Made by a program: the position numbers and the translations under genes. From contig CP117875.1 in the NCBI GenBank assembly GCA_028736075.1, positions 1,860,001 through 1,924,000 of the forward strand: 64,000 nt of DNA, written 5' to 3'. The notes under the pieces were generated by a model. That model saw nothing but the letters and a program-made list of their open reading frames with translations, did not search any database and was not told the origin of the DNA. Below, one piece after another: positions 26,329 to 34,359 of this stretch. Every line of letters begins with the position of its first letter. Positions within the stretch are counted from its first letter, which is position 1. The DNA comes from Chryseobacterium sp. KACC 21268. Its GTDB lineage: Bacteria > Bacteroidota > Bacteroidia > Flavobacteriales > Weeksellaceae.

Positions 26329-26394
26329 CTTCGAGAACCTCAGCCTCGCAAAGTTCAACTTCACTCAAACTCTCAAACTCTCAAACACTCCAAC
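26329..26394. repeat. Two short intergenic repeats in the ku-ligD gap
   Basis: 26329-26346 (CTTCGAGAACCTCAGCCT) is the exact reverse complement of 59975-59992. 26372-26394 is nearly the reverse complement of 821-843. The gap therefore holds pieces of two dispersed repeat families. Confidence 0.55.
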
Positions 26395-26399
26395 CCAAA

Positions 26400-28940
26400 A
26401 TGGCACTCGAGGATTACAACAAAAAACGGAACTTCAAAGAAACTTCAGAACCGAGTGGAAAGGAAAAGGCGAGTGGTAAAAAACTGAAATTCGTGATTCA
26501 AAGGCACGCGGCGTCGCGATTGCATTACGATTTTAGATTGGAAATGGAAGGCGTTTTGAAAAGTTGGGCCGTTCCGAAAGGACCGTCACTGAATCCATCT
26601 GACAAACGATTGGCGATGATGGTGGAAGACCATCCTTACGAGTACAGAACTTTTGAAGGCTCGATTCCGAAAGGGAATTATGGTGCAGGCGAAGTGGAAA
26701 TTTGGGATGAAGGAACCTACGAACCCATCGAAAAAGTAAAAGGCAAAACAGATGACCTTGTGATGCGCGCCGAACTTCACAAACAATCTCTGAAATTTAT
26801 TCTTCACGGCAAGAAATTGAAAGGCGAATTTGCATTAGTCAAAATCAAAAATCCGCAAGAGGACAACGCTTGGTTGCTCATTAAACATAAAGATGATTTC
26901 GCGGTTTCCGACGATTACAACGCCGAAGAACACACATCCAAAAACTCAAAAGTAACGGCTTACCTCGAAGGGAAAGACAGTAAAAAAAAAAATACCGCCT
27001 CCGAAAGCATAAAGCATTTTAAAAATTATACTCCAGCACTTTCCGGCGAGAAAAAACTGTCGGATTTCATTGTGCCGATGTTGTGCAAAACTACTGATAA
27101 ACCTTTTGATGATGCGGATTGGGCGTTCGAAATTAAATGGGACGGTTATCGGGCGATTGCAGATTTACGAAATGATTCTATCGGATTATATTCCAGAAAC
27201 GGTCTGGATTTTTCTCAGAAATTCAAGAAAGTGGCGAATGCATTGAAACTTCAGGAACACGAAATGATTCTGGATGGTGAAATCGTTGCTTACGATGACA
27301 AGGGAAAACCAAACTTTCAATGGCTTCAAAGAATTGGCGACAATCCTGATTTGGCATTGATTTATCAGGTGTTCGATTTGCTTTGGCTGAACGGACATTC
27401 AACCGAGGAACTGACTTATCTTGAACGGAAAGAATTGCTGAAAGAAGCTTTGGTTCAAAACGACATTGTCCAATTCCACGACCACATAATCAAAGACGGA
27501 AAAGATTTTTATCAAGTCGCAAATGACCTTGGTTTGGAAGGTATTGTTGCGAAGAAAACCGACAGCACTTACAAAGAAGGCGTCCGAAGTTCGGAGTGGC
27601 TGAAGATTAAAATCAATCAAACCGATGAAGCAATTATCTGCGGATTTACAGAACCAAAAGGCTCTCGGAATAAATTTGGTTCCCTGATTCTCGGGAAATA
27701 TCTGGACGGCAAAATGGTTTTCTGTGGTCACACGGGAACAGGTTTCAACGACAAAGCGCTTTCTGAACTTCATCAATTAATGAAACCTTTGATTATCGAA
27801 AAATCGGTTTTCAAAATTACGCCGAAGACGAATGCAAAAGCGACTTGGGTGAAACCGGAACTGGTTGCTGAAATCAAATTTACGGAAGTCACCAAAGATT
27901 TTATTTACCGTCATCCCGTTTTCCTGCGACTTCGCGACGATGTGAAACCGAAAGATGTGGAATTCAATGCTGAAAACAAATCAAAAAACGAAATTGTGAA
28001 AAAAGCCGAACCAAAAACCAGAACTGCCAAAAACGAAATCACCAAAAAAATCGGAAAGCAAGAATTGAAACTAACGAATCAAAACAAAATCTATTTTCCC
28101 GATGATGACGTGAGCAAAGGCGATGTGATAGATTATTATCAAAGTATTTCGAAATATATTCTGCCACATCTCAAGGCGCGTCCGCAATCTATGAATCGTT
28201 TTCCGAACGGCATTAAAGGACTCAGTTTTTATCAAAAAGATGCATCGGAGGAAACGCCCAATTGGATTGAAATTGAAAAAGTTTTTTCGGAAAGCAGTGA
28301 CAAGTACATCAATTATATCATTTGCAACGACAAGGAAACTTTGGCTTATCTAAACAATCTCGGTTGTATTGAACTCAATGTTTGGACGAGCCGATTGCCT
28401 AAAGCTGATTTCCCCGATTACTTGGTTTTGGACCTTGACCCATCAGACAAAAATACGTTTGAAGATGTTATTGAAACCACTTTGGCGGTGAAAGAAGTTT
28501 TGGATTTGGCTGGAATCAAAGCAGTTCCAAAGACTTCGGGGAGTTCCGGAATCCACATTTATATTCCGATGGGCGCGAAATATGATTACGACCAAGTCAA
28601 GGATTTTGGACATCTTTTGATGCAAATGGTTCAGCAAAAATTGCCAGATTTGACAACACTTGAAAGAAGCCTTCAAAAACGTGATAAAAATAAAATCTAC
28701 CTCGATTATCTTCAAAACCGCCGTGGACAGACGCTCGCGAGTGTTTACAGTCTTCGACCAAAAGAAGGCGCGCCCGTTTCGATGCCGTTGGAATGGGATG
28801 AGGTGAAAGTTGGCTTGAAGCCTACTGACTTCAATATCCATAATGCATTGGAACGATTGAAGGAGAAAGGCGATCTTTTCAAACCGGTTCTTGGAAAAGG
28901 AGTTGATATGTTGAAGGTGATCAAGAAGTTGGAAAAATAA
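26400..28940 (+). CDS. ligD: DNA ligase D (multi-domain NHEJ ligase)
   Basis: 846 aa in the order 3'-phosphoesterase, ligase, polymerase. The phosphoesterase (residues ~25-190) shows FVIQRHAASRLHYDFRLEM and GSIPKGNYGAGEVEIWDEG. The ligase has EIKWDGYRA with adenylated Lys246, followed by GLEGIVAKK and SEWLKIKI. The primase-like polymerase (residues ~555-840) has LVLDLDPSD and SGSSGIHIYIPMG. With Ku it makes a complete two-protein end-joining system. Confidence 0.97.
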   Translation: MALEDYNKKRNFKETSEPSGKEKASGKKLKFVIQRHAASRLHYDFRLEMEGVLKSWAVPKGPSLNPSDKRLAMMVEDHPYEYRTFEGSIPKGNYGAGEVEIWDEGTYEPIEKVKGKTDDLVMRAELHKQSLKFILHGKKLKGEFALVKIKNPQEDNAWLLIKHKDDFAVSDDYNAEEHTSKNSKVTAYLEGKDSKKKNTASESIKHFKNYTPALSGEKKLSDFIVPMLCKTTDKPFDDADWAFEIKWDGYRAIADLRNDSIGLYSRNGLDFSQKFKKVANALKLQEHEMILDGEIVAYDDKGKPNFQWLQRIGDNPDLALIYQVFDLLWLNGHSTEELTYLERKELLKEALVQNDIVQFHDHIIKDGKDFYQVANDLGLEGIVAKKTDSTYKEGVRSSEWLKIKINQTDEAIICGFTEPKGSRNKFGSLILGKYLDGKMVFCGHTGTGFNDKALSELHQLMKPLIIEKSVFKITPKTNAKATWVKPELVAEIKFTEVTKDFIYRHPVFLRLRDDVKPKDVEFNAENKSKNEIVKKAEPKTRTAKNEITKKIGKQELKLTNQNKIYFPDDDVSKGDVIDYYQSISKYILPHLKARPQSMNRFPNGIKGLSFYQKDASEETPNWIEIEKVFSESSDKYINYIICNDKETLAYLNNLGCIELNVWTSRLPKADFPDYLVLDLDPSDKNTFEDVIETTLAVKEVLDLAGIKAVPKTSGSSGIHIYIPMGAKYDYDQVKDFGHLLMQMVQQKLPDLTTLERSLQKRDKNKIYLDYLQNRRGQTLASVYSLRPKEGAPVSMPLEWDEVKVGLKPTDFNIHNALERLKEKGDLFKPVLGKGVDMLKVIKKLEK

Positions 28941-28944
28941 GAGT

Positions 28945-28980
28945 TTTCATTAGAAAGTGGTACAAATTATTACATTTGTA
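28945..28980 (+). promoter_or_regulatory. Promoter with overlapping palindrome, near-leaderless
   Basis: TACATTTG (28971-28978) is a -7 box with TTTC 22 bases upstream. It is embedded in the inverted repeat TACAAAT-N6-ATTTGTA (28961-28980). The ATG of the AraC gene follows only 5 bases after the -7 box, so the mRNA would have almost no leader. The palindrome could be an operator. Confidence 0.5.
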
Positions 28981-28982
28981 CG

Positions 28983-29842
28983 ATGAAAACTTTCAAAGAC
29001 TTCAAAACGTATAACGACTACATCGGTTTATCAAAACCTTTGGATAATGACATCGATGTTGGCTATTACGACCCGCCGAATATGTTGTCGAAGTCGGAAG
29101 CCGTTGCGGTTGATTTTTATAGGATTTCATTTAAAATCAATCTTAAAAATAGAAATACACCAGATTTAAAACCCATTACCGCGGTCTTTTTCAACAGTCC
29201 AAATATGGTTGTGGATGAAGGTTGGGATGTGGAACCGACTTATCAGGGAATGTATCTTCAGCTTTCAAAGAAATTCATTGAGGAAAACAGGTTTCTCTTT
29301 AAAACTTATCTGGATTACGGTCTGCACGAAGCTTTGTACTTGACCGATGAAGAAGTCCAGGAAATCAGTGATGTTTTTAAATTAATGATGAAATATTACG
29401 AAAGTGAGAAACGTAATTTCAATGTGCTTTTGTCTTATGTGAATGTACTGATTTCTTTGGTGGAAGCATTTTATAAACGTCAGTTCTCCACCGACCCGAA
29501 GCAATATAACAGAGTCGTTACAGATTTTCAGCAAAGTTTGGTCGAGTATTATCAACAACCGGTAAAACAACTTCCGAACGTTCAGTATTTTGCTGATAAA
29601 TTAGGGTTGACAGCGAATTATTTAGGTGACATCATCAAGCATTTTACCCAAAAATCAGCACTTGAAAATATCCACGAATTGTCATTAAAAAAGCCAAAGA
29701 ATTGCTGGTGGAAAATGAAAAACTCAACACGACGGAAGTTGCCTACGAATTGGGCTTCGAGTATCCGAATTACTTTTCAAAATTCTTCAAAAAACAGGTC
29801 GGAGTAAGTCCGAAAGAATACCGCCAGGAACTGATTAAATAA
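28983..29842 (+). pseudogene. AraC-family regulator with a frameshift in the HTH domain
   Basis: Residues 1-230 are an AraC-type sensor domain followed by the first helix-turn-helix (NVQYFADKLGLTANYLGDII). After HE at 29678 the frame turns to nonsense. One base later the other frame reads VIKKAKELLVENEKLNTTEV, then ELGFEYPNYFSKFFKKQVGV and SPKEYRQELIK to a stop at 29840-29842. One base (a T in GAATT) appears lost near 29680. The raw frame would stop at 29807. This is either a true inactivation or a sequencing error. Confidence 0.88.
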
Positions 29843-29845
29843 TAC

Positions 29846-29873
29846 AAACGTCTTCGAAAGGAGGCGTTTTTTT
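29846..29873 (+). terminator. Terminator of the AraC gene
   Basis: 10-bp stem AAACGTCTTC / GGAGGCGTTT (two G-U pairs) with a GAAA tetraloop, then seven T. It starts 3 bases after the restored stop codon, which supports that codon as the ancestral end. Confidence 0.8.
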
Positions 29874-29910
29874 GAAATCCGTAATTTGTTTCTTTTTTAT
29901 TGGTAGTTTG

Positions 29911-29944
29911 TTTCCGTCAATTTTTTCAATCGCTTTTACCTTTG
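29911..29944 (+). promoter_or_regulatory. Candidate promoter of the flavoprotein pair
   Basis: TACCTTTG (29937-29944) with TTTC 22 bases upstream. The ATG follows 23 bases later. Confidence 0.5.
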
Positions 29945-29967
29945 TCGGGTAATCAAACATTGAATTA

Positions 29968-30651
29968 ATGAAAGCAAAAAAAATCCTTTTTACATTCCTG
30001 ATTTTCTTTTCATTCGGAATACATCTAAATGCGCAAAAAAAATATTCAAAACAGAAAACAGTTTTATTGATTAATACGCATTTGAGCTATCCCGGCTGGT
30101 CTGAGGGTAAACTTAACGCTTCTTTCTATCATAAAGCCAAAGAGTTTTTCATTTCTAAAAACTACAAAGTTCTTGAAACAAAAGTGGAAGACGGCTACAA
30201 TGCGGATGAGGAAGTGGAAAAACATCTTCAGGCCGATATCGTCATCCTTCAGACGCCTGTCAATTGGGAAAACACACCCTGGATTTACAAAAAATATGTG
30301 GATGAAGTTTTCAACAGCGCCTTGAAAAGCCAAAAGTTCCTTTCCGGCGACGGCCGTTCCGAAGCTGAAGGTTCCAAACAGTACGGAATGGGAGGGAAAA
30401 TGCAGGGCAGAAAGTTTATGATTTCTGCCACTTGGAATGCGCCTGAAGAAAGCTTCAATGACAAAAACCAATATTTGTTCAAAGGCAAAAGTGCCGATGA
30501 CGCTTTGTGCAATGTTGCTGCAAATTATCTTTTCACAGGCTTTGAGGTCGTTCCAGGCTACTACTGCTACGACGTTTATCACAATAAACATATTAAGGAA
30601 GACATCGAAAATTATCCTGCTTATTTGCAGAAAGTTTTTAACATCAAATAA
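29968..30651 (+). CDS. MdaB-like NAD(P)H quinone oxidoreductase with signal peptide
   Basis: 227 aa. A signal peptide (KKILFTFLIFFSFGIHLNAQ) precedes a flavodoxin-like domain: TVLLINTHLSYPGWSEG, ADIVILQTPVNWENTPWIYK and YVDEVFNSALKS match the MdaB/quinone-reductase family. The core is closely similar to the next gene, so the pair is a tandem duplication. Export of an FMN or FAD enzyme to the periplasm is unusual, because MdaB is normally cytoplasmic. The uncleaved N-terminus could instead be a membrane anchor. Confidence 0.85.
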   Translation: MKAKKILFTFLIFFSFGIHLNAQKKYSKQKTVLLINTHLSYPGWSEGKLNASFYHKAKEFFISKNYKVLETKVEDGYNADEEVEKHLQADIVILQTPVNWENTPWIYKKYVDEVFNSALKSQKFLSGDGRSEAEGSKQYGMGGKMQGRKFMISATWNAPEESFNDKNQYLFKGKSADDALCNVAANYLFTGFEVVPGYYCYDVYHNKHIKEDIENYPAYLQKVFNIK

Positions 30652-30665
30652 AATTATTCAATAAA

Positions 30666-31277
30666 ATGACAACTAATTCAACTAAAAAAGTACTCTTAAT
30701 CAATACGCATTTAACCTATCCAAACTGGTCCGAAGGTTTATTAAACGATGCATTCCACCAAAAGGCCAAGGATTTTTTTCTGGAAAAAGGCTTTGAAGTC
30801 ATAGAAACCAAAGTAGAAGATGGTTACAATCCGGATGAAGAAGTAGAAAAACACATTGATGCTGACATTATCATCCTGCAAACGCCTATCAATTGGTTTG
30901 GTGCGCCGTGGATTTACAAAAAATATGTGGATGAAGTTTTCAACAGTGGTCTGTTCAGCGAAAAATTTCTTTCCGGCGATGGCAGAACCAGAGAAGACCT
31001 TACAAAACAATATGGAACTGGCGGAAAAATGCAGGGCAAAAAGTTTATGGTCTGTTCCACTTGGAATGCTCCAAAAGCAAGTTTTGACGACAAAAATCAA
31101 ATGCTTTTTGAAGGCAGAAGTACAGCTGATGTGCTCATTCAGATTACCAGCAATTACCGTTTCTGCGGTGTAGATATTGTGGCAGATTATAACTGTTTTG
31201 ATATTTTCAAGGACGGCGATATCGTTGGTACTTTAGAAAATTATCCAAAGCATTTGGAAAAAGTTTTTGAACTTTAA
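30666..31277 (+). CDS. MdaB-like NAD(P)H quinone oxidoreductase, cytoplasmic
   Basis: 203 aa. It has the same domain as its upstream neighbour (KVLLINTHLTYPNWSEG, DADIIILQTPINWFGAPWIY, YVDEVFNSGLFSEKFLSGDG) but no signal peptide. MdaB-type enzymes reduce quinones by two electrons using NAD(P)H. It lies 14 bases after its paralogue and is certainly in the same operon. Confidence 0.9.
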   Translation: MTTNSTKKVLLINTHLTYPNWSEGLLNDAFHQKAKDFFLEKGFEVIETKVEDGYNPDEEVEKHIDADIIILQTPINWFGAPWIYKKYVDEVFNSGLFSEKFLSGDGRTREDLTKQYGTGGKMQGKKFMVCSTWNAPKASFDDKNQMLFEGRSTADVLIQITSNYRFCGVDIVADYNCFDIFKDGDIVGTLENYPKHLEKVFEL

Positions 31278-31292
31278 AACAATCCTAATGAT

Positions 31293-31330
31293 AAAAAATC
31301 CCATTCAACAACTTGCGAATGGGATTTTGA
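31293..31330. terminator. Bidirectional terminator
   Basis: 12-bp perfect stem AAAATCCCATTC / GAATGGGATTTT between converging genes, with A-rich and T-rich flanks on either side. Confidence 0.8.
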
Positions 31331-31346
31331 TTTATTTTAAATTTCA

Positions 31347-32105
31347 TTAAAGTTTGAAACCGCCTGAAACTTCAACTCTTTGACCATTAATCCATTTGGA
31401 ATCGTCTGAGCAAAGAAACGCGACCACGCTTCCGATATCATCCGGCAAACCAACTCTTCCCAAAGCCGTTTCAGAAGCCAAATGTTTGTTCAAATCTGAA
31501 ATGTCACGGACAACGCCTCCGCCAAAATCAGTCTCAATCGCACCTGGAGCAATCGAGTTTACTCTAATTTTTCGAGCGCCAAATTCCAAAGCCTGGTATC
31601 TTGACAAAGAATCGATTGCCGCTTTCATCGCGCCATAAGCGGAATATCCAGGCATTGAGAATCTTGCCAAACCTGAAGATGTATTCACAACACTGCTTCC
31701 GTCATTCAACAATGGTAGAAGTTTTTGAGTTAAGAAATATGGGCCTTTGAAGTGAATATTTGTCATTGCGTCCAAAATCTCCTCAGTCGTCGTTTCAAAA
31801 CTTTCGTTGATTCCGATTCCCGCGTTGTTGACCAATGCGTCCAGTTTTGCAGAAGAAAATTGAGTCTTCAAAACGTCTTTCACTTCAGTTACGAACTGGT
31901 CGAAACCTGCAGTTGTAGAAATGTCCAAAGGTAATGCGAATGCTTTTTGCCCAAGACTTTCGATTTCTTTTACAACTTCGTCCGCTGCTTCTTTTTTGGT
32001 TTGATAAGTTAAGATGATATCAAATCCTTTTTTCGCTAACTGTAAAGCTGAATCTTTTCCCAATCCGCGGCTTGCGCCTGTTACTAATGCTATTTTACTT
32101 GCCAT
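31347..32105 (-). CDS. Short-chain dehydrogenase/reductase
   Basis: 252 aa classical SDR. The nucleotide motif is VTGASRGLGKDSA, with LVNNAGIG after it. The catalytic Tyr and Lys are in YSAYGAMKAA, and PGAIETDF and the C-terminal WINGQRVEVSGGF follow. It probably reduces a carbonyl with NAD(P)H, but the substrate is unknown. An AraC regulator gene lies 84 bases upstream on the same strand and may control it. Confidence 0.92.
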   Translation of the reverse strand: MASKIALVTGASRGLGKDSALQLAKKGFDIILTYQTKKEAADEVVKEIESLGQKAFALPLDISTTAGFDQFVTEVKDVLKTQFSSAKLDALVNNAGIGINESFETTTEEILDAMTNIHFKGPYFLTQKLLPLLNDGSSVVNTSSGLARFSMPGYSAYGAMKAAIDSLSRYQALEFGARKIRVNSIAPGAIETDFGGGVVRDISDLNKHLASETALGRVGLPDDIGSVVAFLCSDDSKWINGQRVEVSGGFKL

Positions 32106-32189
32106 TTTTATTTGTTTTAATTAATGATACAAAGTTGAAAAATTATCGCATTCGTTGGTTTGCATAAATCAAATTAAAATTTGTGAAAA

Positions 32190-33131
32190 TCAAACAATCA
32201 GCAATTCGCGGTAGTGTTGAGGTGATTGTTGGCTGTATTTTTTAAAGAAGTTAGAAAAATGCGCGACCTCTTCAAAACCCAATGTGAAAGCGATTTCCGA
32301 AATATTCCATTGCGTTTGGGTCAGTAATATTTTAGCTTCCTGAAAAATCCTGCTTCCGATGATTTCACCCGTTGTTTTTCCCGTTGTTTCTTTCAGAACT
32401 CTGTTGAGGTGATTCACGTGAACGCCCAAAATTCCCGCAAAATCTGCTGGTGCTTTCAGTTGAAGAAGTTGGCTGATATTTTCGATAGGGAACTGTCTTT
32501 CCAATAGTTCTATGAATAGAGTAGTCGTTCTGGAGGCGGCAGTTTTGGTATTTTCAATTGGTTTAATTGGTTTTAATTTCTGACCCAAATGAATCAATTC
32601 CATCACGTAATTTCTCAGCAAATCATATTTATAAACATAATCAGACTTGATTTCTTCGTGCATTTTCAAGAAGATTGCTTCGAATTGATGAAACTGTTCT
32701 GTTGATATTTGAAAGATAAAATCGCTCTGAGCCGCGAAAACCGGAAGCAGGTCAAGCTCCAAACCAACTTTCGTGGCTGGCAAAAAATCTTTGGTAAAAA
32801 CACAAAAATGGCCCGACTGCTCTTTACATTGATTGGTGTAGTTGTAAGGAATCTTCGGCGATGCGAAAAGAACGGCGCAATCCTCAATCTCAATGGTTTT
32901 GTCTGCGTATTCTACTTTATTCTTACCATTGATCAAACTTATTTTATAGTAAGTTCTCCTGTTGTAGGGCATTTCAGTCTTCGAAGTACTGGTCCTGTAG
33001 ATTTCGGAAATATCAAAAACATTGAAGTGGCCAATATCCTTATTGATATTTTCAGTAAGAAATTGATTGATGTCAGGACAAGTGTCTCCCAAAATATCCT
33101 GATAAAATTCTTTGATGGTGATCGAGCTCAT
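32190..33131 (-). CDS. AraC-family transcriptional regulator
   Basis: 313 aa. An N-terminal cupin-like sensing domain (YYKISLINGKNKVEYADKTI, CAVLFASPKIPYNYT) precedes two HTHs: LKAPADFAGILGVHVNHLNR, then WNISEIAFTLGFEEVAHFSN and FFKKYSQQSPQHYR. It lies directly upstream of the SDR gene. Unlike the AraC gene at 28983 it is intact. Confidence 0.92.
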   Translation of the reverse strand: MSSITIKEFYQDILGDTCPDINQFLTENINKDIGHFNVFDISEIYRTSTSKTEMPYNRRTYYKISLINGKNKVEYADKTIEIEDCAVLFASPKIPYNYTNQCKEQSGHFCVFTKDFLPATKVGLELDLLPVFAAQSDFIFQISTEQFHQFEAIFLKMHEEIKSDYVYKYDLLRNYVMELIHLGQKLKPIKPIENTKTAASRTTTLFIELLERQFPIENISQLLQLKAPADFAGILGVHVNHLNRVLKETTGKTTGEIIGSRIFQEAKILLTQTQWNISEIAFTLGFEEVAHFSNFFKKYSQQSPQHYRELLIV

Positions 33132-33601
33132 TGGTTTGTAAAAATCAAAGATACAAGTTTGGAATTAATCAAAAAATAGGAATCTGCAAAATCGGTGAGT
33201 ATCTCCGAATTGACTCATCGTAAATCTATAATGAAAAAATATCGAATAATTTTTTTCATCTTATCATTAATACAAAAAATATAAGAATTAAGATAAAGAC
33301 GAAAAGTTTCGGCAGTGGAACTTAGAAGTAAAAATTTATTATCCTTTCTACGTCCCTGTTTGAAGCAGATTTGGTGAAATAAAGTTTGAGTTAAAACAAT
33401 CAAGAAATTGGATATTTTTTGCTTATTAATGTTAATTGATTGTGAATTTTTATGAACATAATCTATTAATGTTTTAAATTTAATACAAATATTGTCTTAT
33501 TGTTATTTTATTGCTTGTTTTTCGATGATTTTGTTTTACATTTGTCGAAATTATTTTAAATATTTATCAATCAGTTCTTTAAAAACAAAGACTTTCGTCT
33601 T
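33132..33601. other. 470-base AT-rich gap with a strong promoter at its end
   Basis: Most of the gap shows no gene or repeat. A 62-codon minus-strand frame at 33215-33403 has no recognisable domain. At 33515-33544 lies TTG-N19-TACATTTG, an almost ideal Bacteroidota promoter pointing toward the first gene of surface locus A. Confidence 0.6.
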
Positions 33602-33658
33602 TTGGAGCTTGTTTTATTAAAATTTTATTACACCACATTACTCTTATCAGGTGCAGGA

Positions 33659-34276
33659 ATGAAGGAGAAAAAAGAATTTTTGAATACCGTTCAACCAAAT
33701 GTCTTTCTTAGTTTAAGAAAAGTGTTTGGGATTTTCTTTTTGTGCCTGGTTCATCTACTATCTGCAAACGTCATTAACGGAAATAATGAATCTGTTGTTT
33801 TAGATTCTCTATCCACCGATCATCAGGATCAGGTGCAGCCGCAAGGGAATATCTATATATCCTCTGGTACGACGATAGTTACGGTGGATAAGCCAAATTT
33901 TACGATTGTAAAGGTAGAATCGGCTCCTGTAAAGTCAAACACTAAAAAAGCATCACCTCCCAAGAAACTGCTTACTGTAAAAAAGCAGGAGAAGAAGCTG
34001 GAAGGTCAGATTAAGGAAAAAAAATACGTCAATAGTTACAAATTTTCTGGAACTAGTCCATCTGAGATTAGTTTTTCCAGATTTTCCAGAACGAAGTTAG
34101 CTGTTCTTGGTTCTTCTAATCATAAAATAGAAAATGGTGAGGTTGTATTACTTCTCTTTGATTTTAGTCAGCCCATCATTGATATTGAGTCGAGATCGTT
34201 CTCGTATTCGGATTCTGTTTTTTCAAATTATCAATTCGCATTACTCTTTGTAAGGCCGCCGCCTGCTGTTATATAG
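33659..34276 (+). CDS. Locus A small membrane-anchored or exported protein
   Basis: 205 aa from the ATG at 33659 (the frame opens at a TTG at 33602). One hydrophobic segment at residues ~19-37 (VFGIFFLCLVHLLSANVI) is followed by NIYISSGTTIVTV, a lysine-rich middle (KKASPPKKLLTVKKQEKK) and a C-terminus ending FVRPPPAVI. The family is not recognised. The paralogue at 48615 shares RKVFGI, SANI/V, NIYISSGTTIV and a proline-containing end, and it sits in the same place before a large surface protein. It may assist or anchor that protein. Confidence 0.75.
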   Translation: MKEKKEFLNTVQPNVFLSLRKVFGIFFLCLVHLLSANVINGNNESVVLDSLSTDHQDQVQPQGNIYISSGTTIVTVDKPNFTIVKVESAPVKSNTKKASPPKKLLTVKKQEKKLEGQIKEKKYVNSYKFSGTSPSEISFSRFSRTKLAVLGSSNHKIENGEVVLLLFDFSQPIIDIESRSFSYSDSVFSNYQFALLFVRPPPAVI

Positions 34277-34359
34277 ATTTCGGTAACAAAACATTTTCCT
34301 GAGTTATAGATTAATTCGGGGCAAATGTTTGTAATACTAATATTTATATAATAAAAACA

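Noticed and set aside
33215-33403. A 62-codon minus-strand frame in the gap before locus A
   Set aside because: No domain, no start signal, AT-rich. It could be a relic, but a gene cannot be supported.
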